DNA from: Nostoc desertorum CM1-VF14
GTDB lineage: Bacteria > Cyanobacteriota > Cyanobacteriia > Cyanobacteriales > Nostocaceae
Direction: 5' to 3'
Assembly (NCBI GenBank): GCA_019359245.1
Contig: JAHHHR010000064.1
Coordinates: 1 to 41,328, forward strand
Length of the DNA stretch: 41,328 nucleotides
The number at the start of each line of letters is the position of its first letter. The first letter of the stretch is position 1. The position numbers were made by a program, and so were the translations under genes. The notes beneath the pieces were generated by a model, which worked only from the letters and a program-made list of their open reading frames with translations, searched no databases and was not told the DNA's origin. Below are positions 1 to 8,576 of this stretch, one piece after another.

Positions 1-54
1 AATTAATTTTTTTTGAGAGTGCCTTCAGGTATAAGCAACCTTTTTAGCAGCGCT

Positions 55-86
55 TGTTCTCGTGTATGTTACGCGAACAAATAATT
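55..86. repeat. Hairpin-forming repeat, left copy
   Basis: A palindromic element (TGTTC-N-CG ... CG-CGAAC followed by AAATAAT). A close relative lies at 41253-41284 in the same orientation, near the right end of the window. It is probably a dispersed cyanobacterial hairpin repeat; no function can be read from it. Confidence 0.5.
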
Positions 87-401
87 CTTTACTCCACTAC
101 CTATTTTCCCTTAACCGAGCAGTATTGCGTTGACTATCTGCTTTTAGATATCTTCATTAACAAATCAACATGACATTAATCTAGATAGCTTTAAATTTAC
201 ACCCGCTTCGCTCCCGTAGTCGGTTCGGTGGCGTACATTAAACTCCAAAGTAGCAAAGCTTTTCTCAGGCACGGTTAAGTTTTATCTGGTGACTAGAGGG
301 TTCGTCGTCAAAAACTTCGCATACGAACTAAAAACTTACCCAAATGGCAGAATTTTGGCAAAAAAATGTATTATCAAAAATTGGCTCCCATTATGGCTGA
401 T

Positions 402-555
402 TTATGGCACGCCAATGGCATCTCAATGGCAAACCAATGGAAGGAGTGAAAATTCATTTCTCAACTAATTTTCACTATTGAGAATTAGATTTAAAACTGG
501 CATAATTATGGCACGCCAATGGCATGGGTATGGCACACCAACGGCAAATCAATGG
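402..555. repeat. Two copies of a TGGCACGCCAATGGCA-type repeat block
   Basis: Two blocks about 104 bases apart (about 402-441 and 506-555) share TTATGGCACGCCAATGGCA followed by variations on CAATGGCAAAYCAATGGA. Within each block, ATGGCA recurs every 10-13 bases. The core TGGCACGCCA is a near-palindrome. The blocks sit in a gene-free stretch (1-828) that otherwise shows nothing recognisable. They could be iterons, protein-binding sites or degenerate mobile-element ends. Confidence 0.55.
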
Positions 556-624
556 AAAATGCAAGAATTTCTGCATTTTTAAATATCACAGTGATATTAT
601 GCTCCAGCCAAAAACTAATATCAT

Positions 625-665
625 TTTCTGACGCACAGTACGCCAAATTTGGCGGAAAGTTTTTT
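625..665 (+). repeat. Left arm of a 40-bp inverted repeat pair
   Basis: The sequence TTTCTGACGCACAGTACGCC, continuing with AAATTTGGCGGAAAGTTTT, recurs in inverted orientation at 8481-8520 with about two mismatches. The centre here (CGCCAAATTTGGCG) is itself a perfect palindrome. The two arms bracket a segment of about 7.9 kb holding the c-di-GMP enzyme, relaxase, S23 gene and ParM locus. Confidence 0.75.
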
Positions 666-828
666 TAAGTCAAAACTGATTTTTTAGTCACAGCCATCGA
701 AAAATACTACTAAGTTGCTACATAAAGACTACAAAAAAGATTTTTTGGGAGGCTACTATGATTAGTTCATTCATTCATTTATTCAGTTATGGTATAGATT
801 TTCTGTTCTAATGATTCTCATACCCCCA

Positions 829-3800
829 TTAGAGAAAGGTGTTTCTCATGAGCAAAGCTTCGGCTGCCTGCGGCGGTAAAGGTCTAGACAAGAAATAACC
901 CTGTCCGAATTTACAGCCGAGGCGCTGCAATTGTTCGATTTGTTGTAACGTTTCGATCCCTTCGGCAATCACTTCTAACCCTAACTGGTTGCTTAACGTT
1001 ACAATCGTTGAAACGATTTTATAGTTCTTGTCGCTTACCTGCATATTGCTCACAAAAGAGTGATCAATTTTCAAAAAGTCAATGGGCAAACGGTGAAGGT
1101 AGCTTAACGAAGAATATCCCGTACCAAAGTCATCAATGCTGATTTGAACACCTCGCTCTCGTAAGCTAGCGACGAGCTTAATCGTGTCCTCCACATTGTC
1201 GAGCAACATACTTTCAGTGATTTCTAGCGTTAGGCAACTGCTATTTAAGCCTGCTTTCACCAGAGCTTGTTCCACTTCATCCAGAAGATGAATTCCCAAA
1301 AAATCTCTGGCTGAGAGATTAACGCTGATCTTCAAAGCGGTATTGCTAAACGCTCTTTGCCACGCTGCAAGCTGTTGACAGGCTGTATGGAGCATCCAAC
1401 TATCTATGGAGACAATTAGCCCTGTTTCTTCAGCCACCGTCAGAAATTCTTCAGGAGCAACGAGTCCTCGCGTTGGGTGCTGCCAGCGAATTAATGCCTC
1501 AAATCCTACTAGTTGCCCACTGTTTAACATTATGATCGGCTGATAGTAAACAAGAAATTCTTGACGTTCCAGGGCTTTGCGGAGGTCGTTTTCTAGATGC
1601 AGCCGCTTCATCGCTTGGGTATGCATTTGTGCATTAAAAATTTCGTATCTGGCTCTGCCTTGGGCTTTAGCTCGATACATCGCAATATCGGCATCGCGAA
1701 TTAGGTCAGAGACTTGCTTGTAATCTTTCGTACCCCAAACAATGCCAATGCTGGTGGTTATAAAGACCTCATGCTCTTCTAGCACCAAAGGAGATTGCAG
1801 TTCAGCGAAGATACGTTCAGCCGTTTGAACTGCCTCTTGAATGCCTTTAATTTCTTCCAGCACAAGGACAAATTCATCACCTCCCAGACGCGCTGCCAGG
1901 TCGGTAGAGCGAATGCTCTCCTGGAGCTTGTGGGCAAAGCTAATCAGCAGATGATCACCTACTAGATGTCCTAAACTATCATTAATTACTTTGAAGCGAT
2001 CTAAATCCATAAACAGAACGGCAAAATGGTACCCATCCACACGCTTGGCTCGATTGATTGCGAGTTCCAGCCTTTCCATCAACAAATTGCGATTAGGTAA
2101 ATCGGTCAAAGCATCGTGTAGCGCATTGTAAATCAGCTGTGCTTCTGTTTGTTTGCGATTGCTGATGTCTTGAAAAGCGGCGATTGCATAAGCGATTTGT
2201 TCCTGCTCATCAAAGATCGGCGTTGCCCATACCTCTAAGGAGATCACCCGATTGTCTCGATGAATTTCAATATCTTCTGTTTGAACCGTTTCACCCCTAA
2301 GCGCCCGCATCGCTGGCAGGTCTTCAAGCGGATAAGGCTGCGATGTGCCAGCTCGATATTGTTGAAACGTATCGATGAGATTCCACTTTTCGGTATTGGG
2401 AAGTTGATTAATGTTAAGCAGCCTTTGCCCAATGCGATTTACGTAAGTCAAATGTCCAGCCTGGTTATGGACTGCAACACCTACAGGTAATGCTTCTAGA
2501 AATTGCTTCACGCGGCTTTCACTTTCTAGTAGTGCCTGGTTTAGTGATTTCATCTGCGTGAAAGATTTCTGTAGCTGTAACGTCATCTGGTTAAATGAGC
2601 TTGCCAGCTCTTTAACTTCACGGATGCGATCAGCAGTGATCATTTGCTGAAAGTTCCCCTGGGCAATTTCCTTTGCCGCATAATTGAGCTGCAACAGGGG
2701 GCGAGTCAGCCAACGGGTGGTCATTATACCGAAGTAGGTGGCGATCACCAACGCGCCGATGCACAACACAATAGTGGTGCGTGTATTGGCGTGAATCTGT
2801 CCCATAAAATCGGATTCTGGCACAACAACAACGATGAGCCAATCAACTCCCCACTGATCTTGATAAGGAAAAACTTCAATAAAATACGGTTTGCGGTCTA
2901 TCAAAAACCGAAGCTGCTTTGTTGTACTAATCCCCTTTAAATTACTGAATTGTTTGAGAAGATAATCAGTTGCTGCCTGAAGCACGGCATTATTGCTCGT
3001 TGCTACTGTCATCCGCTTGGTTTTACCATCTTTCCCAATTAAAAAAGGTTGCGGTGCAGTAGAGCTAGCTACTAATTCACCATTTTGCTCTAGAATAAAC
3101 GTCTGTCCAGATTGCCCAACCTTGAGGCTGTAAAGAAACTCACTAATGGTTTCCAATGCCAAATTATTACCTATAACACCCTGCAAATCTCTGTTACTGT
3201 TGAGTACTGGAGTACTGGCAGGTAGATCAATGCTTGGTCTGATTTGGAGTGCAAAAATATTTCCCCACGTTGGAGTTCTTCTGATGCTCGCAGCCTTGTA
3301 CCAAGGGCGCTTTCGCACGTCAATAAAATTTGGAATCACTGATTTAAATGCTGCTAGCTTCCCCTGTATGCTTGCGTTATAAACTTTAGCCTCAGCAGGA
3401 GGCAATTCTCTTTTAATAAAAATAAGTGAATTATCGTCTAGCCGTTGCGCTGCGATGAACCTCCCTTGGGGATTACCAAAGAAGACCGTATTAGTCGATT
3501 TAAACGTTTGAAGCTGATGCCAAAAATGGGTTCCTAAAGCGGCAAAATCATCTGTTTTCAGTTCACCAGTGCGTATGAGTTCTAAATTAGTGCGGTTGAT
3601 CAGGTGGGAGGTGGCAAGCTCAGTGTCTAAATGCTGACGAATTCGAGCAACCACTTCACCTCTAAGTTGGGCTGCAAGATCATTGACTGCCTGCTCTCCA
3701 TTTCGGTAAGAAAGCCACCCGGTAATACTAACGGCGATCACAATCTGTAAAACAAAGGGAAGAATCAGAACCAGCCGTAAAGGCGCCCTATAAAACAGCA

Positions 3801-3834
3801 TACGGACTGTAGCTTTAGTGCGTTTCAGCCTCAT
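829..3834 (-). CDS. Membrane GGDEF-EAL c-di-GMP enzyme with Cache, HAMP and PAS domains
   Basis: A predicted inner-membrane sensor that makes and/or breaks cyclic di-GMP. A first membrane helix (about residues 19-41) is followed by a periplasmic Cache-type sensor region (about 45-345), a second helix (about 348-372), a HAMP linker (about 370-425), a PAS domain (about 440-560), a GGDEF domain (about 570-735) and an EAL domain (about 750-995). The diguanylate cyclase signature RLGGDEF is intact near residue 648. The EAL domain keeps GFEALIRW (near 779), the IDDFGTGYSS segment and VIAEGIET, so both activities are possible. At 1001 residues the length is normal for this architecture. It is a single gene, 114 bases downstream of the relaxase gene on the same strand. 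A c-di-GMP sensor on a plasmid may couple an external cue to adhesion or motility; the ligand is unknown. Confidence 0.93.
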   Translation of the reverse strand: MRLKRTKATVRMLFYRAPLRLVLILPFVLQIVIAVSITGWLSYRNGEQAVNDLAAQLRGEVVARIRQHLDTELATSHLINRTNLELIRTGELKTDDFAALGTHFWHQLQTFKSTNTVFFGNPQGRFIAAQRLDDNSLIFIKRELPPAEAKVYNASIQGKLAAFKSVIPNFIDVRKRPWYKAASIRRTPTWGNIFALQIRPSIDLPASTPVLNSNRDLQGVIGNNLALETISEFLYSLKVGQSGQTFILEQNGELVASSTAPQPFLIGKDGKTKRMTVATSNNAVLQAATDYLLKQFSNLKGISTTKQLRFLIDRKPYFIEVFPYQDQWGVDWLIVVVVPESDFMGQIHANTRTTIVLCIGALVIATYFGIMTTRWLTRPLLQLNYAAKEIAQGNFQQMITADRIREVKELASSFNQMTLQLQKSFTQMKSLNQALLESESRVKQFLEALPVGVAVHNQAGHLTYVNRIGQRLLNINQLPNTEKWNLIDTFQQYRAGTSQPYPLEDLPAMRALRGETVQTEDIEIHRDNRVISLEVWATPIFDEQEQIAYAIAAFQDISNRKQTEAQLIYNALHDALTDLPNRNLLMERLELAINRAKRVDGYHFAVLFMDLDRFKVINDSLGHLVGDHLLISFAHKLQESIRSTDLAARLGGDEFVLVLEEIKGIQEAVQTAERIFAELQSPLVLEEHEVFITTSIGIVWGTKDYKQVSDLIRDADIAMYRAKAQGRARYEIFNAQMHTQAMKRLHLENDLRKALERQEFLVYYQPIIMLNSGQLVGFEALIRWQHPTRGLVAPEEFLTVAEETGLIVSIDSWMLHTACQQLAAWQRAFSNTALKISVNLSARDFLGIHLLDEVEQALVKAGLNSSCLTLEITESMLLDNVEDTIKLVASLRERGVQISIDDFGTGYSSLSYLHRLPIDFLKIDHSFVSNMQVSDKNYKIVSTIVTLSNQLGLEVIAEGIETLQQIEQLQRLGCKFGQGYFLSRPLPPQAAEALLMRNTFL

Positions 3835-3948
3835 GGTAGTGACCTGGTTTCCTAGTAATAGGTATCACCGTAGCAGTTGCTATAGCATTGTTTCAAAGTG
3901 TTTTTCACGGCTAGAAAAACTACATCAGCACTACAAAAGAGCTTTTAA

Positions 3949-5760
3949 TTAAAGACTCAATTCATCATCCTGCTCCTGCTGGCGTTGCTGTTGCTGCTGT
4001 TGCCTTAACTGCTGCCCATAATCGAGTAGCTGCTGATTCCAATCGTCAGCTTTGCATTTGAGCCGCTTGGACTGTGGCAGTAGTTCCTTAACAACTCGTG
4101 CAGCTGCATTACCCTCATCGTCCGAGTCAAATGCCACTTGTACATTAGGAATATTCTGCAATTGCTCTACTGGTAAGCTTTTGGTATTATCTACCGCCAT
4201 GTACAGCGTTCTATTGGGTGGCACGTCGCCTCTAAGCTGATATTCCAGCATGGCAAAAGACACGGCATCAATGGGCGATTTCAAAAGCACCACTTTCTCT
4301 ACAGAATCTGTTGGCTGTCCGCCTAAGCGGAAGTGAAACCAGCCCTCACGCCTAACTGTTCCTTTCTCGTAGCCCTTAAACGTGTTGTTCTCGCCCCGTG
4401 TTCCCCGCAGGAATGCTCCTAATGCCTGGGGTTCTTCGCCAAGATTCCGCATGACGAACACAGCGTTTTGCTGATCATCAGCGTAAACTAACCCCCTTTT
4501 ATGCAGAAGTTCCACAAAGTTTGATGGTATCCCCCGTTTCTGGGTCAGGTAGTTGTGAACTGGTGTCCACTTGCTTTTATCCTCAACAGGTAGCTGAAAC
4601 GGGGTTCGTGGTTCTAACTGGATAATTTCAGCAGTCACTTGACGACTTTTTGCTATCGCTGCTCGTTCTGCTCCAGCTTCACCAAATCGCTCATCCAACC
4701 AGACGACCGCCTGCCGTAGATTGCACTGGTTAACGTGCATCACCAAATCAATTGCACCGCCTGATCCCTTTTGTTGATCGGGGGCGAAATCGTAGAATTT
4801 GGGCCCATCTATATTAATGATGTGTCCGTGACCCTTCCATTTTCCTTGGCTATTGTGTAGCCCCAATTCCCAAGCCACATCCTCCAAGGGCAAGTCGCGC
4901 AGTTGATTGGTCTGAGATTCTAACGATCGCACCCGCTTCTCTAGTTGCTGTCGTTCCTTCTCGCTGGCTCTTGCCCGTTGCTCTGCACTCTCTAGTCGCT
5001 CCTGCATGAAAGCGCGGTCAGCCAGTTGGTGGTTGAGGACATGGAATTGGTGATCATTCTGAATCCGGGCAACGTAATTTGTAGCTGATTCAAAAGGTTC
5101 GGGTTCAAGTTTTTTATTCGACCAGACGTTGTTTAGTGGTTCACTGTTAACCGCTTGGTAATATTCCTTTACTTTCGTGTGGGTTGCCTTACTGCCCTTA
5201 ACCCCTCGTTCAATGCCCAAAGGAGCAAGTGCAGCAGCATAACTGTCTTGGAGTTTGGACAACTTAATGCTGGCAGCGCGACCATTACCCCCAAACATTT
5301 CTTTGTGGCTTAACTGCTTGGTTTTCTCGTTGATCGGTACAACATAGGCATGAATGTGGGGAGTAGCTTCATCCAAATGCAATTCTGCCCTGACGCATTT
5401 ATCACCATAGTTGTTGACTAGCCAACTGCGAGAAGCCTTAACAAAGTCCAACATTCGGGGATTATCCCATTCGCCTGCCTTTGATGGATCATCAGGGCGA
5501 AAATATTCTGGGGATGCCGAGAGAAAAATATCGCTACACAGCACGGCATCCTTGCGCGGTTTGTGTAAAGTTGTGTTGGCTATCTTGTTTTTCACCAAAA
5601 CTTCAAGCGGTGAATCATCCTCCATGCCAATCAGCCGGATATTTTTTTTAGTGGTGTCGGCATTTGGGGTATCTTGTAAACGTGCGGTATGCTTCTCGCT
5701 GCCGCCAATGTTGCCGAAAGACTTGAGTTTTTCAACGCGCAGAATCGCTAAAGCCACCAT
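3949..5760 (-). CDS. mobV: MobV-family relaxase fused to a primase/Toprim-like region
   Basis: Predicted conjugative relaxase that nicks and covalently holds plasmid DNA at oriT. The N-terminus has the MobV/Pre pattern: an opening AILRVEKLKSFGNIGGSEKH, then the metal-binding triad motif HLDEATPHIH near residues 127-137. Residues about 235-285 are coiled coil. The second half (about 290-600) resembles a DUF3991/Toprim primase-like region, with a DNA-primase-like zinc-less segment (about 300-365) and a Toprim acidic motif AFDSDDEGNAAAR near residue 545. The tail is glutamine-rich. 603 residues is longer than typical MobV proteins (400-500) because of this fusion. A fragment of the 3' end recurs at 39471-39584. 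The primase half could prime synthesis on the transferred strand; this is inference. Confidence 0.9.
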   Translation of the reverse strand: MVALAILRVEKLKSFGNIGGSEKHTARLQDTPNADTTKKNIRLIGMEDDSPLEVLVKNKIANTTLHKPRKDAVLCSDIFLSASPEYFRPDDPSKAGEWDNPRMLDFVKASRSWLVNNYGDKCVRAELHLDEATPHIHAYVVPINEKTKQLSHKEMFGGNGRAASIKLSKLQDSYAAALAPLGIERGVKGSKATHTKVKEYYQAVNSEPLNNVWSNKKLEPEPFESATNYVARIQNDHQFHVLNHQLADRAFMQERLESAEQRARASEKERQQLEKRVRSLESQTNQLRDLPLEDVAWELGLHNSQGKWKGHGHIINIDGPKFYDFAPDQQKGSGGAIDLVMHVNQCNLRQAVVWLDERFGEAGAERAAIAKSRQVTAEIIQLEPRTPFQLPVEDKSKWTPVHNYLTQKRGIPSNFVELLHKRGLVYADDQQNAVFVMRNLGEEPQALGAFLRGTRGENNTFKGYEKGTVRREGWFHFRLGGQPTDSVEKVVLLKSPIDAVSFAMLEYQLRGDVPPNRTLYMAVDNTKSLPVEQLQNIPNVQVAFDSDDEGNAAARVVKELLPQSKRLKCKADDWNQQLLDYGQQLRQQQQQQRQQEQDDELSL

Positions 5761-5768
5761 TGTTTTTC

Positions 5769-5804
5769 AGGAGGGTGTAGGGTGTAGGGTGTGGGGTGTA
5801 GGGG
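5769..5804 (+). repeat. Heptanucleotide repeat array, left arm
   Basis: Tandem GGGTGTA/GGGTGTG heptamers, about five units, just upstream of the relaxase start. The array is matched in inverted orientation at 6199-6233, so the S23 gene sits between the arms of an inverted repeat of about 33 bp. Short tandem heptamers like this are a known feature of heterocyst-forming cyanobacterial genomes. Confidence 0.85.
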
Positions 5805-5826
5805 GATGAGATAAAGGGAATTAGTG

Positions 5827-6198
5827 ATGAGTAAATCTCCAATACAGTCTTATCAAGATTTACAAGTTTGGCAGGAGGGGATGAATTTAGCAGAAGCCTG
5901 CTATTTCGTAACAAAATCCTTTCCAAAAGAAGAAACTTATGGGATGACATCACAAATCCGTAGAGCAGCAGTATCTATTCCAGCTAATATTGCTGAAGGT
6001 TATGGACGAAGAAGTAGAGGAGAGTATCTTCAGTTTTTATATATAGCGCAAGGTTCACTTAAAGAATTGGAAACCCACCTAATCTTATCTAAACGAATAA
6101 AACTTGCAGAAATCCCAACAATTGATCCAGTTCTTGCTCAGTGTCAATTAGTTGGTAGGCTACTCCAAGGTCTTATTCGCTCTCTGGAAAACAAGTAA
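5827..6198 (+). CDS. Four-helix-bundle protein (S23 / 23S rRNA intervening-sequence family)
   Basis: A 123-residue protein with the hallmark motifs of the S23/Avd-like four-helix-bundle family: YQDLQVWQEGMNLAEACY at the start, then FPKEETYGMTSQIRRAAVSI, PANIAEGYGRRSRGEYLQFL and a C-terminal amphipathic helix. Members form small helical multimers; those in rRNA intervening sequences and the Avd protein of retroelements bind nucleic acid, but most, including this one, have no established role. ATG at 5827 is preferred over GTG at 5824. The gene is monocistronic and sits precisely between inverted heptamer arrays, in the space between the relaxase gene and the ParM locus, which suggests insertion as a unit. 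Mobility is inferred. Confidence 0.88.
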   Translation: MSKSPIQSYQDLQVWQEGMNLAEACYFVTKSFPKEETYGMTSQIRRAAVSIPANIAEGYGRRSRGEYLQFLYIAQGSLKELETHLILSKRIKLAEIPTIDPVLAQCQLVGRLLQGLIRSLENK

Positions 6199-6233
6199 AC
6201 CCTACACCCTACACCCCACACCCTACACCCTGT
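6199..6233 (-). repeat. Heptanucleotide repeat array, right arm
   Basis: Tandem CCCTACA/CCCCACA heptamers beginning directly after the S23 stop codon. It is the inverted partner of 5769-5804. Transcribed together, the arms could pair into a long stem around the S23 message. Confidence 0.85.
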
Positions 6234-6321
6234 GCCAAGGGTGCAAAACCCCCGCAGGGGCGAACGTAACTTCTGCGTCTTGAGCGAAGCGAAAGATGGG
6301 CGCAGCCCACCCGCAGGGCGC

Positions 6322-6345
6322 AAAAGTGTAGTGAGTACACCACCA
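6322..6345 (+). other. Candidate oriT nick region for the MobV relaxase
   Basis: AAAAGTGTAGTGAGTACACC holds a 5-bp inverted repeat (GTGTA/TACAC) around GTGAG. It resembles from memory the MobV nick region of pMV158, where TAGTGTG/TTA lies in a similar hairpin. It lies about 565 bases upstream of the relaxase start, on the opposite strand. The match is short and may be chance. Confidence 0.25.
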
Positions 6346-6409
6346 ACATGGTACACCGAAGCGAAATTCTGCGGCAACAGCACCCCCTCCCGCTACTCGC
6401 GCGACCTCT

Positions 6410-6582
6410 TGGCACAAAAAGAGAGCAACTCAGCACAAATATTGAGCAACTTGGCACAATTTGGTCAGCCGAAATCAGCATTTAGGGTGATGAACCGAGG
6501 TGAATCACGAGTGCCAGCTTGTGCTAATCATGTGCAATATTTGCACTAAACTAGTGCCAATCTGCTCTAAATCTGCACTAAA
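6410..6582. promoter_or_regulatory. parC: Helically phased repeat array upstream of parM (candidate centromere/operator)
   Basis: Copies of TTGGCACAA/CAGCACAAA begin at 6410, 6431 and 6452, exactly 21 bases apart. Inverted forms follow as GTGCCA (6511), GTGCTA (about 6521), GTGCAA (about 6532), then TGCACTAAA (6542), AGTGCCA (6553), TGCTCTAAA (6563) and TGCACTAAA (6574), at steps of 10-11 bases. The array ends about 30 bases before the parM start. Repeats spaced by one or two helical turns upstream of a ParM gene are typical of ParR-binding centromeres that also act as promoters' operators. Confidence 0.65.
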
Positions 6583-6612
6583 ATCAGATCATCGTTTTAA
6601 CCAGCTTTTTGC

Positions 6613-7881
6613 ATGACTGACATTTTCCTCAGCGTGGACGTTGGCGGGTCGCAAACTAAGATAATTTATCAAGTGGATGACCAGACTAAACCAAATTATG
6701 TTCTGCTGCCACCAGCGATAGAAGAGATTACTAAGGATAAACTTAATTTTTTCATGGAACGCTTGGGCTGGATTGGTAGCCCCTCACCAGACCAACAACT
6801 GTGGGTTGAGTGGAATAACAGAGTAGTGGTGTTGGGTGAGTTCGCGGCTAACTTTGATGCGCTTGACCGGATTAAGGAACTCAAATATGAGAATGCCTTG
6901 TGGAAAGTATTGGGCGCTGTTGGCTTAATTGTTGAACTAAGCTTAGTTAAGGTGACGGCGAAAAAACAAATTAATTTGGAGTTGGCGTTACTTCTGCCGT
7001 GGAATGAGTACAGCGATCGCCGCCGCTTTGAAGAACAGTTACGGGTGATGCTGGCTAATTTTACGGTACGCAAACAATATTTAAAGGTGAACTTAGAGCG
7101 TTTCTTGTGCCGTCCTGAAGGTGGGGGATTAGCAGCACTGCGAATCAAACAGCAGGGGGTAGACTGGTTACGCACTTCCCAACTGGCGGTGTTGATGTTT
7201 GGTCACAGGAACACGACAGCACTTTATTTTGACCGGGGGCAACTGAAGCTGGGGGATAGTCCACTGTTGGGCTTTGCCAATATGTTGGATATCGTGCTGG
7301 ATATGACGAGCGGTTTAGACCGAGAGCGTTTATCTTCGGCAATATTTGATGCACGCTACACGATTATTGATAAGGTCTACAGCAAAGACCGTAATTGCTC
7401 GGCACGCCCTGATTGGATAACTTTTGACCGAATACAAGCCCTAGCAAGTGCGAAAGACCCCACTTTAAGACAAAAAGAAATTTCTCATATTGCTGATGCA
7501 ATTAGAGTAGCAACAGCCCAATATTGGGATAAGCTACAGCGGTGGATGGACAAAATATTACCCAGACCGTTGAACGAAGTAATCATCGGTGGGGGCGCTG
7601 CTTACCATGTAGAAGTTGAGTTGGAGAAGTATTTTAATTGTGCATGGCAACTCAAGAAAATAGATACGTATAGCAGTGTTTACGAGAGAACTGGTCAATA
7701 CATCCCCAAAGACGACAAATTGCCAATGATACCGATGGTTTGGGGTAGCGGTTTTATAACTCAGGTGCAAGAAACTTTTAATTTAGATTCAGAGCAAACG
7801 TACAGATATAGTACATCAGCGCGTTTGGTGGACTGCTTTGGGATGTTTGATTATTTGTTGGGGATGGAGAAAAGTCAATGA
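6613..7881 (+). CDS. parM: ParM/StbA-like actin-type segregation ATPase
   Basis: Predicted actin-fold protein that polymerises to push plasmid copies apart. The N-terminus has the phosphate-1 loop DVGGSQTKIIYQ (about residues 8-20). A second phosphate-binding segment lies near GHRNTTALYFDRG (about 195-210), and the adenosine motif EVIIGGGAAYHV is near residue 318. 422 residues is somewhat longer than R1 ParM (about 320) but within the range of divergent plasmid actins. The next gene overlaps by four bases (ATGA) and encodes a likely ParR partner. Phased repeats lie directly upstream. Another, unrelated-looking actin gene is at 31240-32355, so the plasmid has two. Confidence 0.88.
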   Translation: MTDIFLSVDVGGSQTKIIYQVDDQTKPNYVLLPPAIEEITKDKLNFFMERLGWIGSPSPDQQLWVEWNNRVVVLGEFAANFDALDRIKELKYENALWKVLGAVGLIVELSLVKVTAKKQINLELALLLPWNEYSDRRRFEEQLRVMLANFTVRKQYLKVNLERFLCRPEGGGLAALRIKQQGVDWLRTSQLAVLMFGHRNTTALYFDRGQLKLGDSPLLGFANMLDIVLDMTSGLDRERLSSAIFDARYTIIDKVYSKDRNCSARPDWITFDRIQALASAKDPTLRQKEISHIADAIRVATAQYWDKLQRWMDKILPRPLNEVIIGGGAAYHVEVELEKYFNCAWQLKKIDTYSSVYERTGQYIPKDDKLPMIPMVWGSGFITQVQETFNLDSEQTYRYSTSARLVDCFGMFDYLLGMEKSQ

Positions 7882-8342
7882 ACCAAAGCAAAAAGAAACG
7901 CAAGTCTTTGAGTTTGCGGCTTCAACCTTATGAGGGTGATGTTTTAGCGGAAGTTGTCGATTACCTGAACTCGTTGCCCAAGGATGAGGCACAGCGTAAG
8001 GTGGCTGATATCTTGGTGGCTGCTTTCTTGCCAGTGGCGCGATATTCGAGCGGTAATTTTACGCCAGAGCAGATACGTTTTGCTTGCTGGGAAGCGCAAG
8101 ACTCATTGAATAAACACGGTAGTTATATGCGTTTTGCTCTGGGTGTGGAACAACCACAGTTTGTCTTGTCACAGCCAGCGTTGCCTGCACCAGTTGTAGC
8201 GGTCAATGCCCCAAGCTACAAGAGTAATGCTTTAAAGTCGCCTGAGCTAGAGGGGGAAGCGGCTGATTCAATCAGACCTGCTTCAATAGTTCAAGGTCAG
8301 GCTTCGTCTCAAGAATTGGATGCGATTTTTGGAGGAGATTGA
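7878..8342 (+). CDS. parR: ParR-like adaptor (probable ribbon-helix-helix centromere-binding protein)
   Basis: A 154-residue protein translationally coupled to parM by an ATGA overlap. The N-terminal 50 residues are basic (NQSKKKRKSLSLRLQ), with a beta strand followed by two predicted helices (about residues 20-55), as in ribbon-helix-helix DNA-binding domains. The middle and C-terminus are proline/alanine-rich and probably disordered, ending in an acidic stretch (SQELDAIFGGD) that could contact ParM filament ends. Position and size fit ParR, but no sequence motif proves it. Its targets would be the phased repeats at 6410-6582 or those at 8577-8765. Confidence 0.65.
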   Translation: MNQSKKKRKSLSLRLQPYEGDVLAEVVDYLNSLPKDEAQRKVADILVAAFLPVARYSSGNFTPEQIRFACWEAQDSLNKHGSYMRFALGVEQPQFVLSQPALPAPVVAVNAPSYKSNALKSPELEGEAADSIRPASIVQGQASSQELDAIFGGD

Positions 8343-8480
8343 GCGAAGAACTAGCATAAGAATCGCCACAGTTTTCACAGGGGTGAATTCTGAGGTGGCT
8401 TTTGTCGTGCTTATGTAGTTATTCCGTAGTATTTTTTGATGGCTGTTGCTTATGCTTCTGCTTTTCAATTTTGGCTGTCA

Positions 8481-8520
8481 AAAACTTTCCGCCAAAGATG
8501 GCGTACTGTGCGTCAGAAAA
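8481..8520 (-). repeat. Right arm of the 40-bp inverted repeat pair
   Basis: Reverse complement of the element at 625-665, with differences only in the central AAATTT (here ATCTTT on the matching strand). It lies 140 bases downstream of parR. See the left arm for its possible meaning. Confidence 0.75.
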
Positions 8521-8576
8521 AGATGGATTACAGAGCTTAAAAGCTTTTAAGCGAATTGACCGATAATTTACCAATT

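Noticed and set aside
2630..2940. Frames opposite and within the c-di-GMP gene
   Set aside because: Shadows of a gene with complete domain motifs.
6209..6549. Several overlapping reading frames on both strands after the S23 gene
   Set aside because: Low-complexity, arginine/cysteine-rich products in GC-rich filler and phased repeats; no start sites or protein-like features.
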